A DNA stretch of 64,000 nt from Gammaproteobacteria bacterium. Its GTDB lineage: Bacteria; Pseudomonadota; Gammaproteobacteria; Steroidobacterales; Foliamicaceae. The notes beneath the pieces were generated by a model, which saw nothing but the letters and a program-made list of their open reading frames with translations, searched no databases and had not been told where the DNA came from. The DNA is taken from contig JAPOTY010000047.1 in assembly GCA_026708965.1 (NCBI GenBank), positions 55,021-119,020 of the forward strand. Reading direction: 5' to 3'. Made by a program: the position numbers and the translations under genes. Positions 8,901 through 19,406 of the stretch are shown piece after piece. Positions within the stretch are counted from its first letter, which is position 1; the number at the start of each line of letters is the position of its first letter.

Positions 8901-11847
8901 GGGCGAAGAAGCGTGGGAGCGACTGGGCTACCATGGCTTTGCCAAGGGCCGCGCGGGCGAGTTCTTGGTTCTGGGAAGCCGTCATTCATATCTGTTTGCG
9001 GCAGATGAGCTGGCCGCATTGGACGGGGCGGACGGCGCTGCGGATGGGGTTATCGCGGCGGAAAGCGTCGCGGGCGCCTCAAGCTCATGGAGGCTGGGTT
9101 GGATGCGCGAGGTCCGGTCGTTGACGGAAGGCACCGAAGGAAACGATGCCGATGACCTGATTGGCGTAGGCGGTCAGGAACTGATGCTATTCGAGCCGAA
9201 CCGGTTCAACGAGCTTTACGAGGCCGGTCGCGCAGAGAACAGGAACATCTCCCGGTGGGAAATCGAAAACCTTTCCGAGACTTGGCGCATAAGGTGGCCT
9301 GCGCCTGGTCAGTATGCAGGATCCCTTCCCGCCGGCGATATGGACGGGGACGGCCTTGCCGATTTGCTCCTGGCGGAGGACCCCGCGAAAGCCCGGTCGA
9401 AGTTGCCGGGCCGGGCGTACCTGCTGTTTGGCGCTGACCTTTCGGCGCTGGATGGCGCCGACGGCGAGTCTGACCGGCATCTGAATCTAGGAGATGTGGC
9501 TGGCGACACCGATGGCGACGGCATCGGCAATACTGCGGATAGCGACGACGACAATGATGGCCACGCCGACATTAAAGACCGTTTTCCGCTCGACCCCGGC
9601 GAGTGGGCTGATACCGATGGCGACCGCTATGGCGATAACGAGGACGCTTTCCCGGACGATTCCAGCGAACAGTTCGATTCGGACGGTGACGGCGTGGGCG
9701 ACGGAACGGACGAAGACGACGACGGCGATGGCGTTCCTAACGACGAGGACGAATGGCCGCGCGATACAGACAACGACGGCCTCGAAAATTGGGAGGATTC
9801 CGACGACGACAACGACGGCGTGGACGATACGGAGGACGCGTTTCCGCTCGATCCTGATGAATGGGCCGATAGCGACGGCGACGGCATCGGCGACAACGCC
9901 AATGCGGACGGCGACGGCGACGGTGTGCTCGATGCGGAGGATGCGTTCCCGCTCGATGCAACGGAATGGGTCGATAGCGACGATGATGGCATCGGCAACA
10001 ACGCCGACCCGGACGACGACAACGACGGCGTGCCCGATATTGAGGATGCGTTCCCGCTCGATGCAACGGAATGGGTCGATAGCGACGATGATGGCACCGG
10101 CAACAACGCCGATGCTTTTGCGGATAATCCAGACGAATGGGCCGACAGCGACGGCGACGGCATCGGCGATAATGCCGACCCGGATGACGATAACGACGGC
10201 ATTCCCGACGGAGAGGATGCCTTTCCCTTTGAAGCCGCCAACCGCATGAGCTTGAAGTCCTACCGGTTTGTGGCCGAAAGCGGAACAGATCAACTCGGCG
10301 AGGCCATGACAGGATTGGGGGATCTGGACTGGGATGGCCGGCCGGAGTTGCTCTTGGGCGCGCCTATACTCGCCCCCAACGGCGCCGCCTATCTGATATC
10401 GTCGCGCGACCTCGAAAATTTGGATAAGGCGGATGGTTCGCGCGATGGCGTGATATCGGTCGGACACGTCGCATCGCAGCCCAACTCGTGGAAACTCCTC
10501 GGCGAAGATGGATTGAATCTGGGCAGCGCGATGGCCTCCACCGGTGATTTGAATGGTGATTCCGTGCCGGAATTTATCGTGGGAGCGAGCGCCTTGGTGG
10601 GCGCGGCCTACGTGCTGTCGATTTCCGATTTTGCCGCAGGCGACGCGGCCGATGGAGAGTCCGACGGTGTCGTTTCGCTCGGCGGCATAGCGGAGTTTCC
10701 AGCTTCATGGAGGTTGGACGGAGACTGGGGAGCTGCAACGGGCACCAGTTTTGACAGTGGCGGCGGCTTGAATGACGGCATCAGGCAAATCTTCGTGGGG
10801 CAGTGGGGCGGCCGGGCAGGCGACGGCCCGGGGACCGCGCACCTGCTCGACGCGAACCGCTTGGCTGTCCTTGACGCGGCCGATGAAGATGCGGATGGTC
10901 AGATTGCCTTCCGGAGCATCGAAAACCTTGACGGGCAGCGGTTATTCACGGGCGAAAATCCTAGGGATGCGGCAGGGAGCGGCTTGGCCATTTTGGATTT
11001 CGACGGCGACGGCGGAACCGATGTGGCGATCGGTGCGCCAAGGCATGATGCCCTCGCACAGAATGATGGCGCGGTCTATATAGTCGGCGGGAAGGATTTC
11101 GAGTCCGGGGCGAAGTTTGAACTGGCGCGGGCCGCTGGCGGGAATGCCTCCTTCAAGATCATCGGGGAAGGGGCGGAAGAACAGTTGGGGGGCGCGATCG
11201 CGGTGGGCGATGTGGATGGAGATAGCCTGCCGGACCTCGTTCTCAATACCGCGTCCGGAAGCAGTTCGCGCGCCATTGTCCATGTGGTTTCGCTGGCTGG
11301 CGCCCATCTTGGGAATCTGGATTCCGCCGATGGCAGGCGGGATGGCGTCATCAAGCTGGGCAGTGAAGGCGGCGCCGGCCACTGGCGAATCACGCACCAT
11401 GACAATGGCTGGCCTCCTGCAGGATTTCGGGACTCGATTGCCGTGGTGGATAGCGACGGCGATAGACGCCCGGATTTGCTTGTTCCGCTGTATAACAGTG
11501 GTGGCAGCGACCGTGCGAGTTTCCTGTTGCTCCCGGCTGCCGATATAGCGTTGGGAAGCGGTGCGGGCGGCATCGTGACAACAACGGAAATCATCGATGA
11601 ATCCGGTTACGCCTTCCATCTGGATACGACCGACTGGATGGCCCTTTCCGTCAGCGGCGCTGGTGATGTGGACGGCGACGGGCGCGGGGATCTCATGCTG
11701 GGGATGACGGCGCGCAGCAGCGAGAGCGAAAACAAGCTTGATTCGGTTTACCTCATCGTTTTCGCCGATCTGAGATGGCTCGACGGGGCGGACGGCAGCG
11801 AGGACCGTGTCATTCAACTATCCAGCGTCGTGGGCCCGCGGCAATAG
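5960..11847 (+). CDS. Giant secreted Ca-binding protein: metzincin-type metalloprotease + thrombospondin type-3 repeats + FG-GAP/integrin-like repeats; start is out of frame by one base across C11 in this assembly
   Basis: Frame open to 11847. HELGHALGLGH zinc motif near 6952-6984, Met-turn-like IMSYGR; DTDGDGVGDNADTDDDGDGV repeats; DMDGDGLADFLVGAS-type FG-GAP repeats. Signal peptide LKRQRSESFLNFGAVIPVVMAFAFAAVFFPPKASA lies downstream of C11 with no good in-frame start. Confidence 0.85.
5974..5984 (+). repeat. Homopolymeric C11 tract (simple sequence repeat)
   Basis: tcg CCCCCCCCCCC tctta just downstream of ATG 5960. Confidence 0.97.
7240..7905 (+). repeat. TSP3-like Asp-rich coding repeat block 1
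   Basis: Repeated gac acc gat ggc gat ggc gtg ggc gac aac gcc gat units encoding DTDGDGVGDNAD. Confidence 0.88.
9505..10225 (+). repeat. TSP3-like Asp-rich coding repeat block 2
   Basis: Repeated EDAFPLDATEWVDSDDDGIGNNADPDDDNDGVPDIEDAFPLDATEWVDSDDDG units, including near-identical adjacent DNA copies around 9940-10100. Confidence 0.88.
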
Positions 11848-11976
11848 CGGAACGGGAGGGCGACATCCAGGCTTCGCCTTTGTAAAATGCGCGGCGGGTT
11901 GTGAAGAAGGTTAGGCAGTCGCTTTGAATAACGAGAGTCCGGCGCAAGAAGAAACATCTCGGTTTCGGGAGCGCCG

Positions 11977-12723
11977 GTGAATCCCGCGTCCTCGCCTTCG
12001 CCGGCGCCCTTGCTGCGCCGCATTTTGCTCAAGCTTAGCGGCGAGGCCCTGATGGGGCGGCAGCCGTACGGAATCGATATGTCCATGTTGCAGCGGATTG
12101 CCGGAGAGATCCGGGAGCTGTCGGCCATGGGCGTGGAGACGGCGGTGGTGGTGGGCGGCGGCAATATCTTCCGCGGCGAGGGCTTGGCGCGGGCGGGCAT
12201 GGACCGGGTGACGGCCGACCATATGGGCATGCTGGCCACGGTTATCAACGCCTTGGCATTGCAGGACGCGCTGGAGCGGCTGGGAACGGGCGTGAGGGTG
12301 ATGTCCTCCATGGCGGTGCGGTCGGTTTGCGAGGACTATATCCGGCGCCGCGCGCTGCGCCATCTGGAGAAGGGCCGGGTCTGCGTTTTCGCCGCCGGCA
12401 CCGGCAATCCCTATCTTTCCACCGATACCGCCGCCAGCCTGCGCGCCATCGAAATCGGAGCGGAGTTGCTGATCAAGGCCACCAAGGTGGACGGCGTCTA
12501 TTCCGCCGATCCGAATCTGGAGCCGGACGCGAAGCGTTACGAGCGCATTTCCCATGAGGAACTGATCGGCGGGCGGCTTGGAGTGATGGATTCGACGGCG
12601 GCGGTGATGTGCCGCGACAACGATCTGCCGATTCGCGTTTATGATGTGGCCTCGTCGGGCGATCTTTTGCGGATTGTGCGCGGCGAGAATGTCGGCACGC
12701 TGGTCAGCAGCGAAACGCCGTGA
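11977..12723 (+). CDS. pyrH: UMP kinase
   Basis: [14 protein letters not shown]...[44 protein letters not shown]. Confidence 0.97.
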   Translation: MNPASSPSPAPLLRRILLKLSGEALMGRQPYGIDMSMLQRIAGEIRELSAMGVETAVVVGGGNIFRGEGLARAGMDRVTADHMGMLATVINALALQDALERLGTGVRVMSSMAVRSVCEDYIRRRALRHLEKGRVCVFAAGTGNPYLSTDTAASLRAIEIGAELLIKATKVDGVYSADPNLEPDAKRYERISHEELIGGRLGVMDSTAAVMCRDNDLPIRVYDVASSGDLLRIVRGENVGTLVSSETP

Positions 12724-12751
12724 TCCAGGCGCGCTTGGGCAGGGGCCGCAG

Positions 12752-13309
12752 ATGATTGACGAACTGAAGGGCGACGCAATCGAACGCATGGAAAAAAGCG
12801 TCGCCGCCTTGCGCTCGAATCTTGCCAGATTGCGCACCGGCCGCGCCCATGCCGGGCTGATCGACCACCTTGCGGCGCCTTACTACGGCGCCGACACGCC
12901 CTTGCGCCAGGTGGCCAGCATTACCGTGGAGGATGCCCGCACGCTGGCTGTTTCTCCCTGGGAGGCATCGATGGTGCAGCCTATCGAGAAGGCCATCCGG
13001 GAATCGGGCCTCGGTTTCAACCCGGTCACCGCCGGCAACGTGATCCGCGTTCCGATCCCGGAGCTGAACGAAGAGCGCCGCCGCGAGCTGGTTCGGGTGG
13101 CGCGCCAGGAGGCGGAGATGGGACGTGTCGCCGTGCGCAATATTCGCCGCGACGCGCTCGCCGATGTCAAGCAGCTGGTGAAGGAAAAAATGGCGACCGA
13201 GGACGAGGAAAAGCGCGCGGCCGAAGAGATCCAGAAGCTCACCGACGAACACGTTGGCCGAATGGACGCGATGCTCGCGGATAAGGAACAGGAAATCATG
13301 TCCATCTAG
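12752..13309 (+). CDS. frr: Ribosome recycling factor
   Basis: MIDELKGDAIERMEKSVAALRSNLARLRTGRAHAGLIDHL...; 185 aa from ATG 12752. Confidence 0.96.
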   Translation: MIDELKGDAIERMEKSVAALRSNLARLRTGRAHAGLIDHLAAPYYGADTPLRQVASITVEDARTLAVSPWEASMVQPIEKAIRESGLGFNPVTAGNVIRVPIPELNEERRRELVRVARQEAEMGRVAVRNIRRDALADVKQLVKEKMATEDEEKRAAEEIQKLTDEHVGRMDAMLADKEQEIMSI

Positions 13310-14036
13310 CGGGCGGCATAGCACACTACACGTTCGGTTCAAGTTTCTGCGGCATCTGGCGATCATCATGGACGGGAACGGCCGCTGGGCGCTCCAGCGC
13401 GGCCTGCCGCGGTCGGATGGCCATAAGGCCGGCGTGGAGGCGGCCCGCAGGATCGTGGAGGCCTGCGCCCGGCGCGGGCTGCCGGCCCTCACGCTATTCG
13501 GGCTGAGCAGCGAGAATTGGCAGCGGCCAAGCAGCGAAGTGAGCGGCTTGATGACGCTTCTGACTGAGAGTCTCCGGGGGCATATGGACCTTCTCAACGA
13601 TAACGGGATCCGCCTGCGTTGCATTGGCGACCGCCGCCGCTTTTCGCGCGGCATACGCAACGCGCTGGACAAGGCCGAGGAAGGCACTCGCGGAAATCAT
13701 CGCATGAGCCTGGTGGTGGCGCTTTCCTATGGCGGCCAGCAGGAGATCGCCGGGATCGCGCGGCGGTTGGCGCTGCGCGCCGCGCGCGGAGAGCTGGACC
13801 CGCGGGGGATTTCCGTGGAGATGTTCGCCCGCCAGACCGGGCTGTCGGACCTGCCGCCGCCCGATCTCATGATTCGCAGCGGCGGCGAGCAGCGGATCAG
13901 CAATTTCATTCTCTGGCACCTGGCCTACTCGGAACTGCATTTCACGCCGGTGCTTTGGCCCGATTTCGGCATCGGCGACCTTGAGGCGGCGTTGGACGAC
14001 TATGCGGCGCGTCAGCGCCGCTTCGGCGCGTCATGA
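13254..14036 (+). CDS. uppS: Undecaprenyl diphosphate synthase (start uncertain)
   Basis: LRHLAIIMDGNGRWALQRGLPRSDGHKAGVEA...LPPPDLMIRSGGEQRISNFILWHLAYSELHFTPVLWPDF. Confidence 0.93.
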   Translation: MAEWTRCSRIRNRKSCPSSGRHSTLHVRFKFLRHLAIIMDGNGRWALQRGLPRSDGHKAGVEAARRIVEACARRGLPALTLFGLSSENWQRPSSEVSGLMTLLTESLRGHMDLLNDNGIRLRCIGDRRRFSRGIRNALDKAEEGTRGNHRMSLVVALSYGGQQEIAGIARRLALRAARGELDPRGISVEMFARQTGLSDLPPPDLMIRSGGEQRISNFILWHLAYSELHFTPVLWPDFGIGDLEAALDDYAARQRRFGAS

Positions 14037-14869
14037 ACCGGTCGGCGGACCCGCTTGGCGGAGGATGGGGCATGCCCCCGCGGCTGCTCACCGCGGCCGC
14101 GCTCCTCGCGGCTGTCGCCGTCGCCGTTGCGGCGCCGCTGGCCCTGCGGCTGGCCATGATCGGACTGGTGCTGCTGCTGTGCTGGCGCGAGTGGCTGCGG
14201 ATGGCGGGCATCAATCGCCCGCTGGCGAGGTCTTCGGCCATCGTGCTGTTTGCCGGGCTGCTGGCCTTGCCGGTGGCTTGGCCGCTGCCGTCCTCATTTT
14301 CCTATGCCGCCATGGTGCTGGGGGTGGCCTGGTGGTGCTTGGCGCTGCCGGTTTTGCGCGGGCCGGCCCGTCCGCTCGGCAACGCGGCCGCGGCGGCTTG
14401 CGGACTATTGGCGCTGGCGCCCGCCTGGCTGGCCGTGCTGGCCCTGGCCGCAGCGGAACAGACCGGCCTGCTGCTGTTGCTATTGCTGCTGGTCGCCGCC
14501 GCGGACACCGGCGCTTTTACTTTCGGCAAGCTTTTCGGCAGGCGCGCGCTGGCGCCGAAGCTGAGCAAGGGCAAGACGATGGAGGGCGCGGCAGGAGGCG
14601 TGGCGATGGCGACCATTGCCGGCTTTGGCGCCTCTTTTCTGGTGGAGAACTCCGCCCTCTACTGGACGCTTGCGGGCATGGCGATCGGTTTTTTTTCAAT
14701 GCTCGGAGACCTCACCGTGAGCCTGTTCAAGCGCCGCGCGGGAATCAAGGACAGCGGCCGGTCCCTGCCCGGGCATGGCGGCATGCTGGACCGCTTGGAC
14801 AGCGGTTTGGCAACCGCGCCCCTGCTGGTCCTGCTGGTCTTTGAGCCGCTGGGCTGGCTGCCTTTGTAG
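14033..14869 (+). CDS. cdsA: Phosphatidate cytidylyltransferase
   Basis: Multi-TM; C-terminal SMLGDLTVSLFKRRAGIKDSGRSLPGHGGMLDRLDS signature. Confidence 0.95.
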   Translation: MNRSADPLGGGWGMPPRLLTAAALLAAVAVAVAAPLALRLAMIGLVLLLCWREWLRMAGINRPLARSSAIVLFAGLLALPVAWPLPSSFSYAAMVLGVAWWCLALPVLRGPARPLGNAAAAACGLLALAPAWLAVLALAAAEQTGLLLLLLLLVAAADTGAFTFGKLFGRRALAPKLSKGKTMEGAAGGVAMATIAGFGASFLVENSALYWTLAGMAIGFFSMLGDLTVSLFKRRAGIKDSGRSLPGHGGMLDRLDSGLATAPLLVLLVFEPLGWLPL

Positions 14870-14914
14870 CAGGCGGGAACCCAGCGGGTGTTTTTGCTAG
14901 CATAGGCCCCCGAT

Positions 14915-16297
14915 ATGTTTGTGGACACCTTGATTGCGATTGGCGCGTTTGTGTTGGCGATCAGCCTGCTGGTCGCGGTGCACGAATGGGGGCACTATAT
15001 CGCGGCCCGCCTCTGCGGAATCAAGGTTCTGGAGTACTCGATCGGCTTCGGGCCGTTCCTGTGGCGCAGAAAGGCGGGCCCCGACGCCACCGAGTACCAG
15101 TTGCGCCTTTTGCCAGTGGGCGGGTTCGTGCGGCTTCTCGACGAACGCGAAGGGCCGGTGGACGAAGCGGAGGCGCATCGCAGCTTCACCCGCCAGCCTT
15201 ACTGGCGGCGCATCTTTGTGCTCGCCGCCGGCCCCGGGATGAATTTTATTTTCGCCATCGTGGCCTACTGGGCCATCTTCATGGCCGGCGTGCAGTCGAT
15301 CGCGCCGTATGTGGGCGCCGTGGAACCGGACGGCCTGGCCGAGGAGGCCGGTTTGCGCGCCGGCGACCGCATCGTGGCCGTGGAGGGCCGCGAGACATCC
15401 ACTTGGCAGGCGGTCATCATGGCGCTGGTCGAGGAGATCCTGGGCGACCCTGCCGTGGGACTCGCCGTCGAAACCGGGGAAGGCGCAAATCGCAATCTGG
15501 TCCTCAATCTTGAGAACCAGAGCAAACGCATTCTGGAGAACGGCGATCTGTTCACTGCCGCCGGCCTGCGGCCGATGGCGGCATTCCCCATTATGGGCGA
15601 GATTGATCCCGGCGGACCGGCGGGGCGCGCCGGATTTGTTGCGGGCGACCGGGTGCTGGCGGCCGGCGGCGAGCGCATCTCGAGTTGGAGGCAATGGGTC
15701 GATTACGTTCGCGCCCGGCCGGGCCAGGCCGTGCCCGTGACTGTGCTGCGCGATGGCTATGAGCAGCGCTTGCTGGTGGAAATTGGCAGCCGCCAGGAGG
15801 CTTCGGCGGAAAACGCCTCCGGTCCGTCAAGCATCGGCTTTGTGGGCATCGGACGATCGCCGGACGCGCGTTCCGCGTTGTACGTGACCGAGCGCTTCGG
15901 GCCGTTGGAGGCGCTGATGCGCGGCGTTGCGGAAACCGGGCGGATCACCGGGCTGACCCTCCGGGTGCTCGGCAACATGTTCACGGGCGACGTGTCCCTG
16001 CGGACCCTGAACGGGCCCGTGGGCATTGCCCGCTACGCCGGCGAGGCCGTGCAGGTGGGCTGGGTGCCTTTTGCGACTTTTCTTGCGCTGGTGAGCGTGA
16101 GCCTCGGCATCCTGAACCTGCTGCCGGTTCCGATGCTGGACGGGGGCCAGATCGTGAGCCAGACGATCGAGCGGATGCGCGGCCGCCCGATCGCGGAACG
16201 CACTCAACTCGCGGTGCAGCGGATGGGATTGGCGCTGATTCTGACCATCATGTTTATCGCGCTCTTCAACGATATCAGCGGCTTGTTCGGCCCATGA
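14915..16297 (+). CDS. rseP: RIP zinc metalloprotease RseP
   Basis: AVHEWGHYIAARLCGIKVLEYSIGFGP, two PDZ-like segments, C-terminal NLLPVPMLDGGQI. Confidence 0.95.
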   Translation: MFVDTLIAIGAFVLAISLLVAVHEWGHYIAARLCGIKVLEYSIGFGPFLWRRKAGPDATEYQLRLLPVGGFVRLLDEREGPVDEAEAHRSFTRQPYWRRIFVLAAGPGMNFIFAIVAYWAIFMAGVQSIAPYVGAVEPDGLAEEAGLRAGDRIVAVEGRETSTWQAVIMALVEEILGDPAVGLAVETGEGANRNLVLNLENQSKRILENGDLFTAAGLRPMAAFPIMGEIDPGGPAGRAGFVAGDRVLAAGGERISSWRQWVDYVRARPGQAVPVTVLRDGYEQRLLVEIGSRQEASAENASGPSSIGFVGIGRSPDARSALYVTERFGPLEALMRGVAETGRITGLTLRVLGNMFTGDVSLRTLNGPVGIARYAGEAVQVGWVPFATFLALVSVSLGILNLLPVPMLDGGQIVSQTIERMRGRPIAERTQLAVQRMGLALILTIMFIALFNDISGLFGP

Positions 16298-18711
16298 GGC
16301 TGGACGCGAAACTGGCCCTGGCCGCCGCGCTGGCCCTGCTGGCCTTGCCTGCGGGCCGCGCCGCGGCGCAGGAGCCGGATTTCGTGGTGCGCGATATCCG
16401 CATTGAGGGCTTGCAGCGCATTTCCGAGGGCGCGGTGCTGAATTATCTGCCGGTGAATATCGGCGACACGTTGGATGCCGGGGAAATCGGACAGTTGCTG
16501 CGCGGCCTCTACGGTTCCGGCTTTTTCTCCGATATCGAGTTCCGCCGTGACGGCGATGCGCTGGTGGTGGCGGTGCGGGAGCAACCCACCATCGAATCGC
16601 TCCTGATTGAAGGCAATAAGGATGTAAAGACCGAGGATCTGAACCGGACTCTTTCGAGCAACGGCATCTCCGAGGGCAGCCTGGTGAAGCCGTCGGTTCT
16701 GGAGGAAGTCGAGCTGTCGCTGACCGACCTGTATTTCGGCCGCGGCAAATACGGCGCCGAGGTTGAGGTGGACGTCACGGAATTGCCCGACAACAAGGTG
16801 GATGTGGTGATCGATATCAGCGAGGGCGAACGCTCGCGCATCCGGCAGATCAATATCGTGGGCAATGAGCTATTCACCGACAAGGAGCTCAAAGAGGATT
16901 TTGAGCTGAAAACGCCCAACTGGCTGTCGTTCATTCGCCAGGACGACCGCTATTCGCGCGAGGCGCTGCAGGGGGACTTGGAAAAGCTCCGTTCCTACTA
17001 CCTCGATCGCGGCTATGCCGATTTCAACCTGGAATCCACCCAGGTGGCCCTGTCGCCCGACCTGAAGGATGTGTTCATTACCATCAATATCCGCGAGGGC
17101 AGCAACTATATTGTCTCGGAGATGAAGCTGGCGGGCGATTTCGTGGTGAGCGAGGAGGAGCTGAATCCCTACGTGCTGCTGAAGCCGGGCATGCGCTACT
17201 CGCAGCAATTGATCACCCGGAGCAGCGAGCTGATCCGCCTGCGCCTGGGCCAGGAGGGCTATGGCTTCGCCGAAATCACGCCCATCCCCGAAATCGATGA
17301 GGACAGCGAAGAGGTGGCCGTTACTCTGCTGATTACCGCCGAGCGGCGCGTGTACGTGCGGCGCATCAGCTTCGACGGCGCCGCGTCCATCGACGACGAG
17401 GTTCTGCGCCGCGAGATGCGGCAGTTCGAGGGCGCCTACCTGTCCAACGACCTGCTGGAGCGCTCGAAGATTCGCTTGCAGCGCCTGCCCTACCTTGAGG
17501 AAGTCGATTTCGAGACGCTCCGGGTGCCCGGCTCGCAGGACCAGGTGGATGTGGTGTTCAGCCTTACGGAGCGCCAGCCGGGGGAATTCCAAGGCTCGGT
17601 GGGCTATACCGGGTATTACGGGCTGCAGCTGAGCGGCAGCGCCGTGCATACCAACCTGTTCGGCCGCGGCAACCGGCTCGCGCTCGGCCTCACGGGCACA
17701 AGCTATTCAAGGCTTTATAACCTGTCGTACACCGATCCCTACGTCACGATGGACGGCATGAGCATTACCGGTTCGATCACCTATCAGAACTATAGCCAGT
17801 TCTTCAGCGCCGGATCGGACCTCGACACCACCACCGCGTCGGCTTCCGCCGAGGTGAGCTATCCGATTACCGAGTTGCAGAGCCTGATTTTCGGCGCCAC
17901 CCTACAGCAGGCCGACCTGATTACCACCCAGTTCAGCAACGAGCAATCGCGCCAGTGGGTGCAAACCAACGGCCGGCCCTACGAGCGGACCGTGCCGGGC
18001 GTTGGCGGCGGCGAGCCGCAACTGTATTACGGCTCCAAGTTCAACAGCCTCGAACTGCTGCTGGGCTGGCTCTACGACAGCCGCAACCGGGTTCTCTTCC
18101 CCGATCGCGGCATGCGCCACCGCCTGTCGCTTTCGGCCGCCATTCCGGGGAGCGATGTGGAGTACGCCAGCGCCCGTTACCAGTACACGCACTATCTGCC
18201 GTTTCCAGGCCTTCGCTGGTTCAGTTTCCGCCTCAACGCCGATGTGGGCATCGCCGAGGCTTTCGGCGACACCACTGCGGTCCCGCCTTACAAGCACTTC
18301 TACGGGGGAGGCCCGGACTCCGTGCGGGGCTTCAAGGAGTACCGTCTTGGGCCCAAGGATCGTTTTGGCAATGCCTACGGCGGGAATATGCTGGTGACCG
18401 GACAGGTGGAGCTGATCCTGCCTCTGCCGGAAAGGTTCCGGCAAAATGCCCGGCTGGCGGCATTTGTTGATGTGGGCAACGTGTTTTCCACTTCCGATCT
18501 GGAGTTCTACGACCGCATGGGCGATCCGTTGAGTTACGACTTTGACGCGGGTAAACTTAAACGTTCGGTTGGAATAGGCGCGGAATGGCTGGCGCCGCTG
18601 GGTCTGTTGCGATTCAGCTTTGCCGCCCCGCTCAACGCCGATCCCGAAACCGACCGCTTTTGGGGGGACGAGGTTGAACGCTTCCAGTTTTCGCTGGGGG
18701 GTGCGTTCTAG
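16294..18711 (+). CDS. bamA: Outer membrane protein assembly factor BamA
   Basis: POTRA-like repeats; FYGGGPDSVRGFKEYRLGP; C-terminal FQFSLGGAF. Confidence 0.96.
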   Translation: MRLDAKLALAAALALLALPAGRAAAQEPDFVVRDIRIEGLQRISEGAVLNYLPVNIGDTLDAGEIGQLLRGLYGSGFFSDIEFRRDGDALVVAVREQPTIESLLIEGNKDVKTEDLNRTLSSNGISEGSLVKPSVLEEVELSLTDLYFGRGKYGAEVEVDVTELPDNKVDVVIDISEGERSRIRQINIVGNELFTDKELKEDFELKTPNWLSFIRQDDRYSREALQGDLEKLRSYYLDRGYADFNLESTQVALSPDLKDVFITINIREGSNYIVSEMKLAGDFVVSEEELNPYVLLKPGMRYSQQLITRSSELIRLRLGQEGYGFAEITPIPEIDEDSEEVAVTLLITAERRVYVRRISFDGAASIDDEVLRREMRQFEGAYLSNDLLERSKIRLQRLPYLEEVDFETLRVPGSQDQVDVVFSLTERQPGEFQGSVGYTGYYGLQLSGSAVHTNLFGRGNRLALGLTGTSYSRLYNLSYTDPYVTMDGMSITGSITYQNYSQFFSAGSDLDTTTASASAEVSYPITELQSLIFGATLQQADLITTQFSNEQSRQWVQTNGRPYERTVPGVGGGEPQLYYGSKFNSLELLLGWLYDSRNRVLFPDRGMRHRLSLSAAIPGSDVEYASARYQYTHYLPFPGLRWFSFRLNADVGIAEAFGDTTAVPPYKHFYGGGPDSVRGFKEYRLGPKDRFGNAYGGNMLVTGQVELILPLPERFRQNARLAAFVDVGNVFSTSDLEFYDRMGDPLSYDFDAGKLKRSVGIGAEWLAPLGLLRFSFAAPLNADPETDRFWGDEVERFQFSLGGAF

Positions 18712-18760
18712 GGTCGCGTCCCGCCATACCTTTTGAAACAAGAGGCTTTTCGACAAAGCA

Positions 18761-19294
18761 ATGAAAATCGCAAAGACACTGCTCGCGGGCGCCGCTGCGG
18801 GCCTGTTTGCCGCCGGCGGATTGCTGGCCCAGGAGTCCGCTCTGAAGATCGGTTTCGTTAATCTGGAGGCCCTCACCGTGGAGTCGCCCCAGGGACGCGA
18901 GGCCAATGAAAGAATCAGCGAGATGTTTGCGCCGCGGCAGCGCGAACTCAATGCCAGCCAGACACGCCTTGAGGAACTCACGGAAAACTACGAGCGTGAC
19001 AGCGAAACCATGGGCACCGAGCAGTTGCGCACCGCCGAGCGGGAAATCATCGCCCTGAGGCGGGAAATCCAGCAGATGAACCAGGCTTTGCAGGAGGATT
19101 TCCAGTTGGAGCAGGAAACCAGCCGCCGCGATCTGGGCAGCACTTTCCTTTCGCATGTGCGGCAGGTGGCTGAGGCAAACGAATACGACCTGGTCCTGAC
19201 CGGGGGCGTGGTGTACTTCAGCGATGCCGTGAATATCACCCCGCAGGTGCTCGGCGCCCTCCAGGAAACCTACAGCAGCAACCAGCAGGATTAG
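18761..19294 (+). CDS. skp: OmpH/Skp family periplasmic chaperone
   Basis: Signal peptide, LKIGFVNLEALTVESPQGR...coiled coil; downstream of bamA. Confidence 0.88.
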   Translation: MKIAKTLLAGAAAGLFAAGGLLAQESALKIGFVNLEALTVESPQGREANERISEMFAPRQRELNASQTRLEELTENYERDSETMGTEQLRTAEREIIALRREIQQMNQALQEDFQLEQETSRRDLGSTFLSHVRQVAEANEYDLVLTGGVVYFSDAVNITPQVLGALQETYSSNQQD

Positions 19295-19406
19295 GGCCTG
19301 GCCCGGATATTGCACCGATGGCGTGGAGGCCGCGCGGGGGAAAGGCTCCGTCTGCGGGCTTGAAGCATAGCCGTGCCTATGGCGCGGCGATCTGCATGAG
19401 GTTTTA

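Noticed and set aside
7240-10225. Regularly spaced DNA repeats resembling an array
   Set aside because: In-frame TSP3 Asp-Gly codon repeats inside a CDS; no CRISPR-like unique spacers.
14681-14698. T8 run in cdsA
   Set aside because: Encodes GFFS in the conserved region; moderate length and core gene, no evidence of switching.
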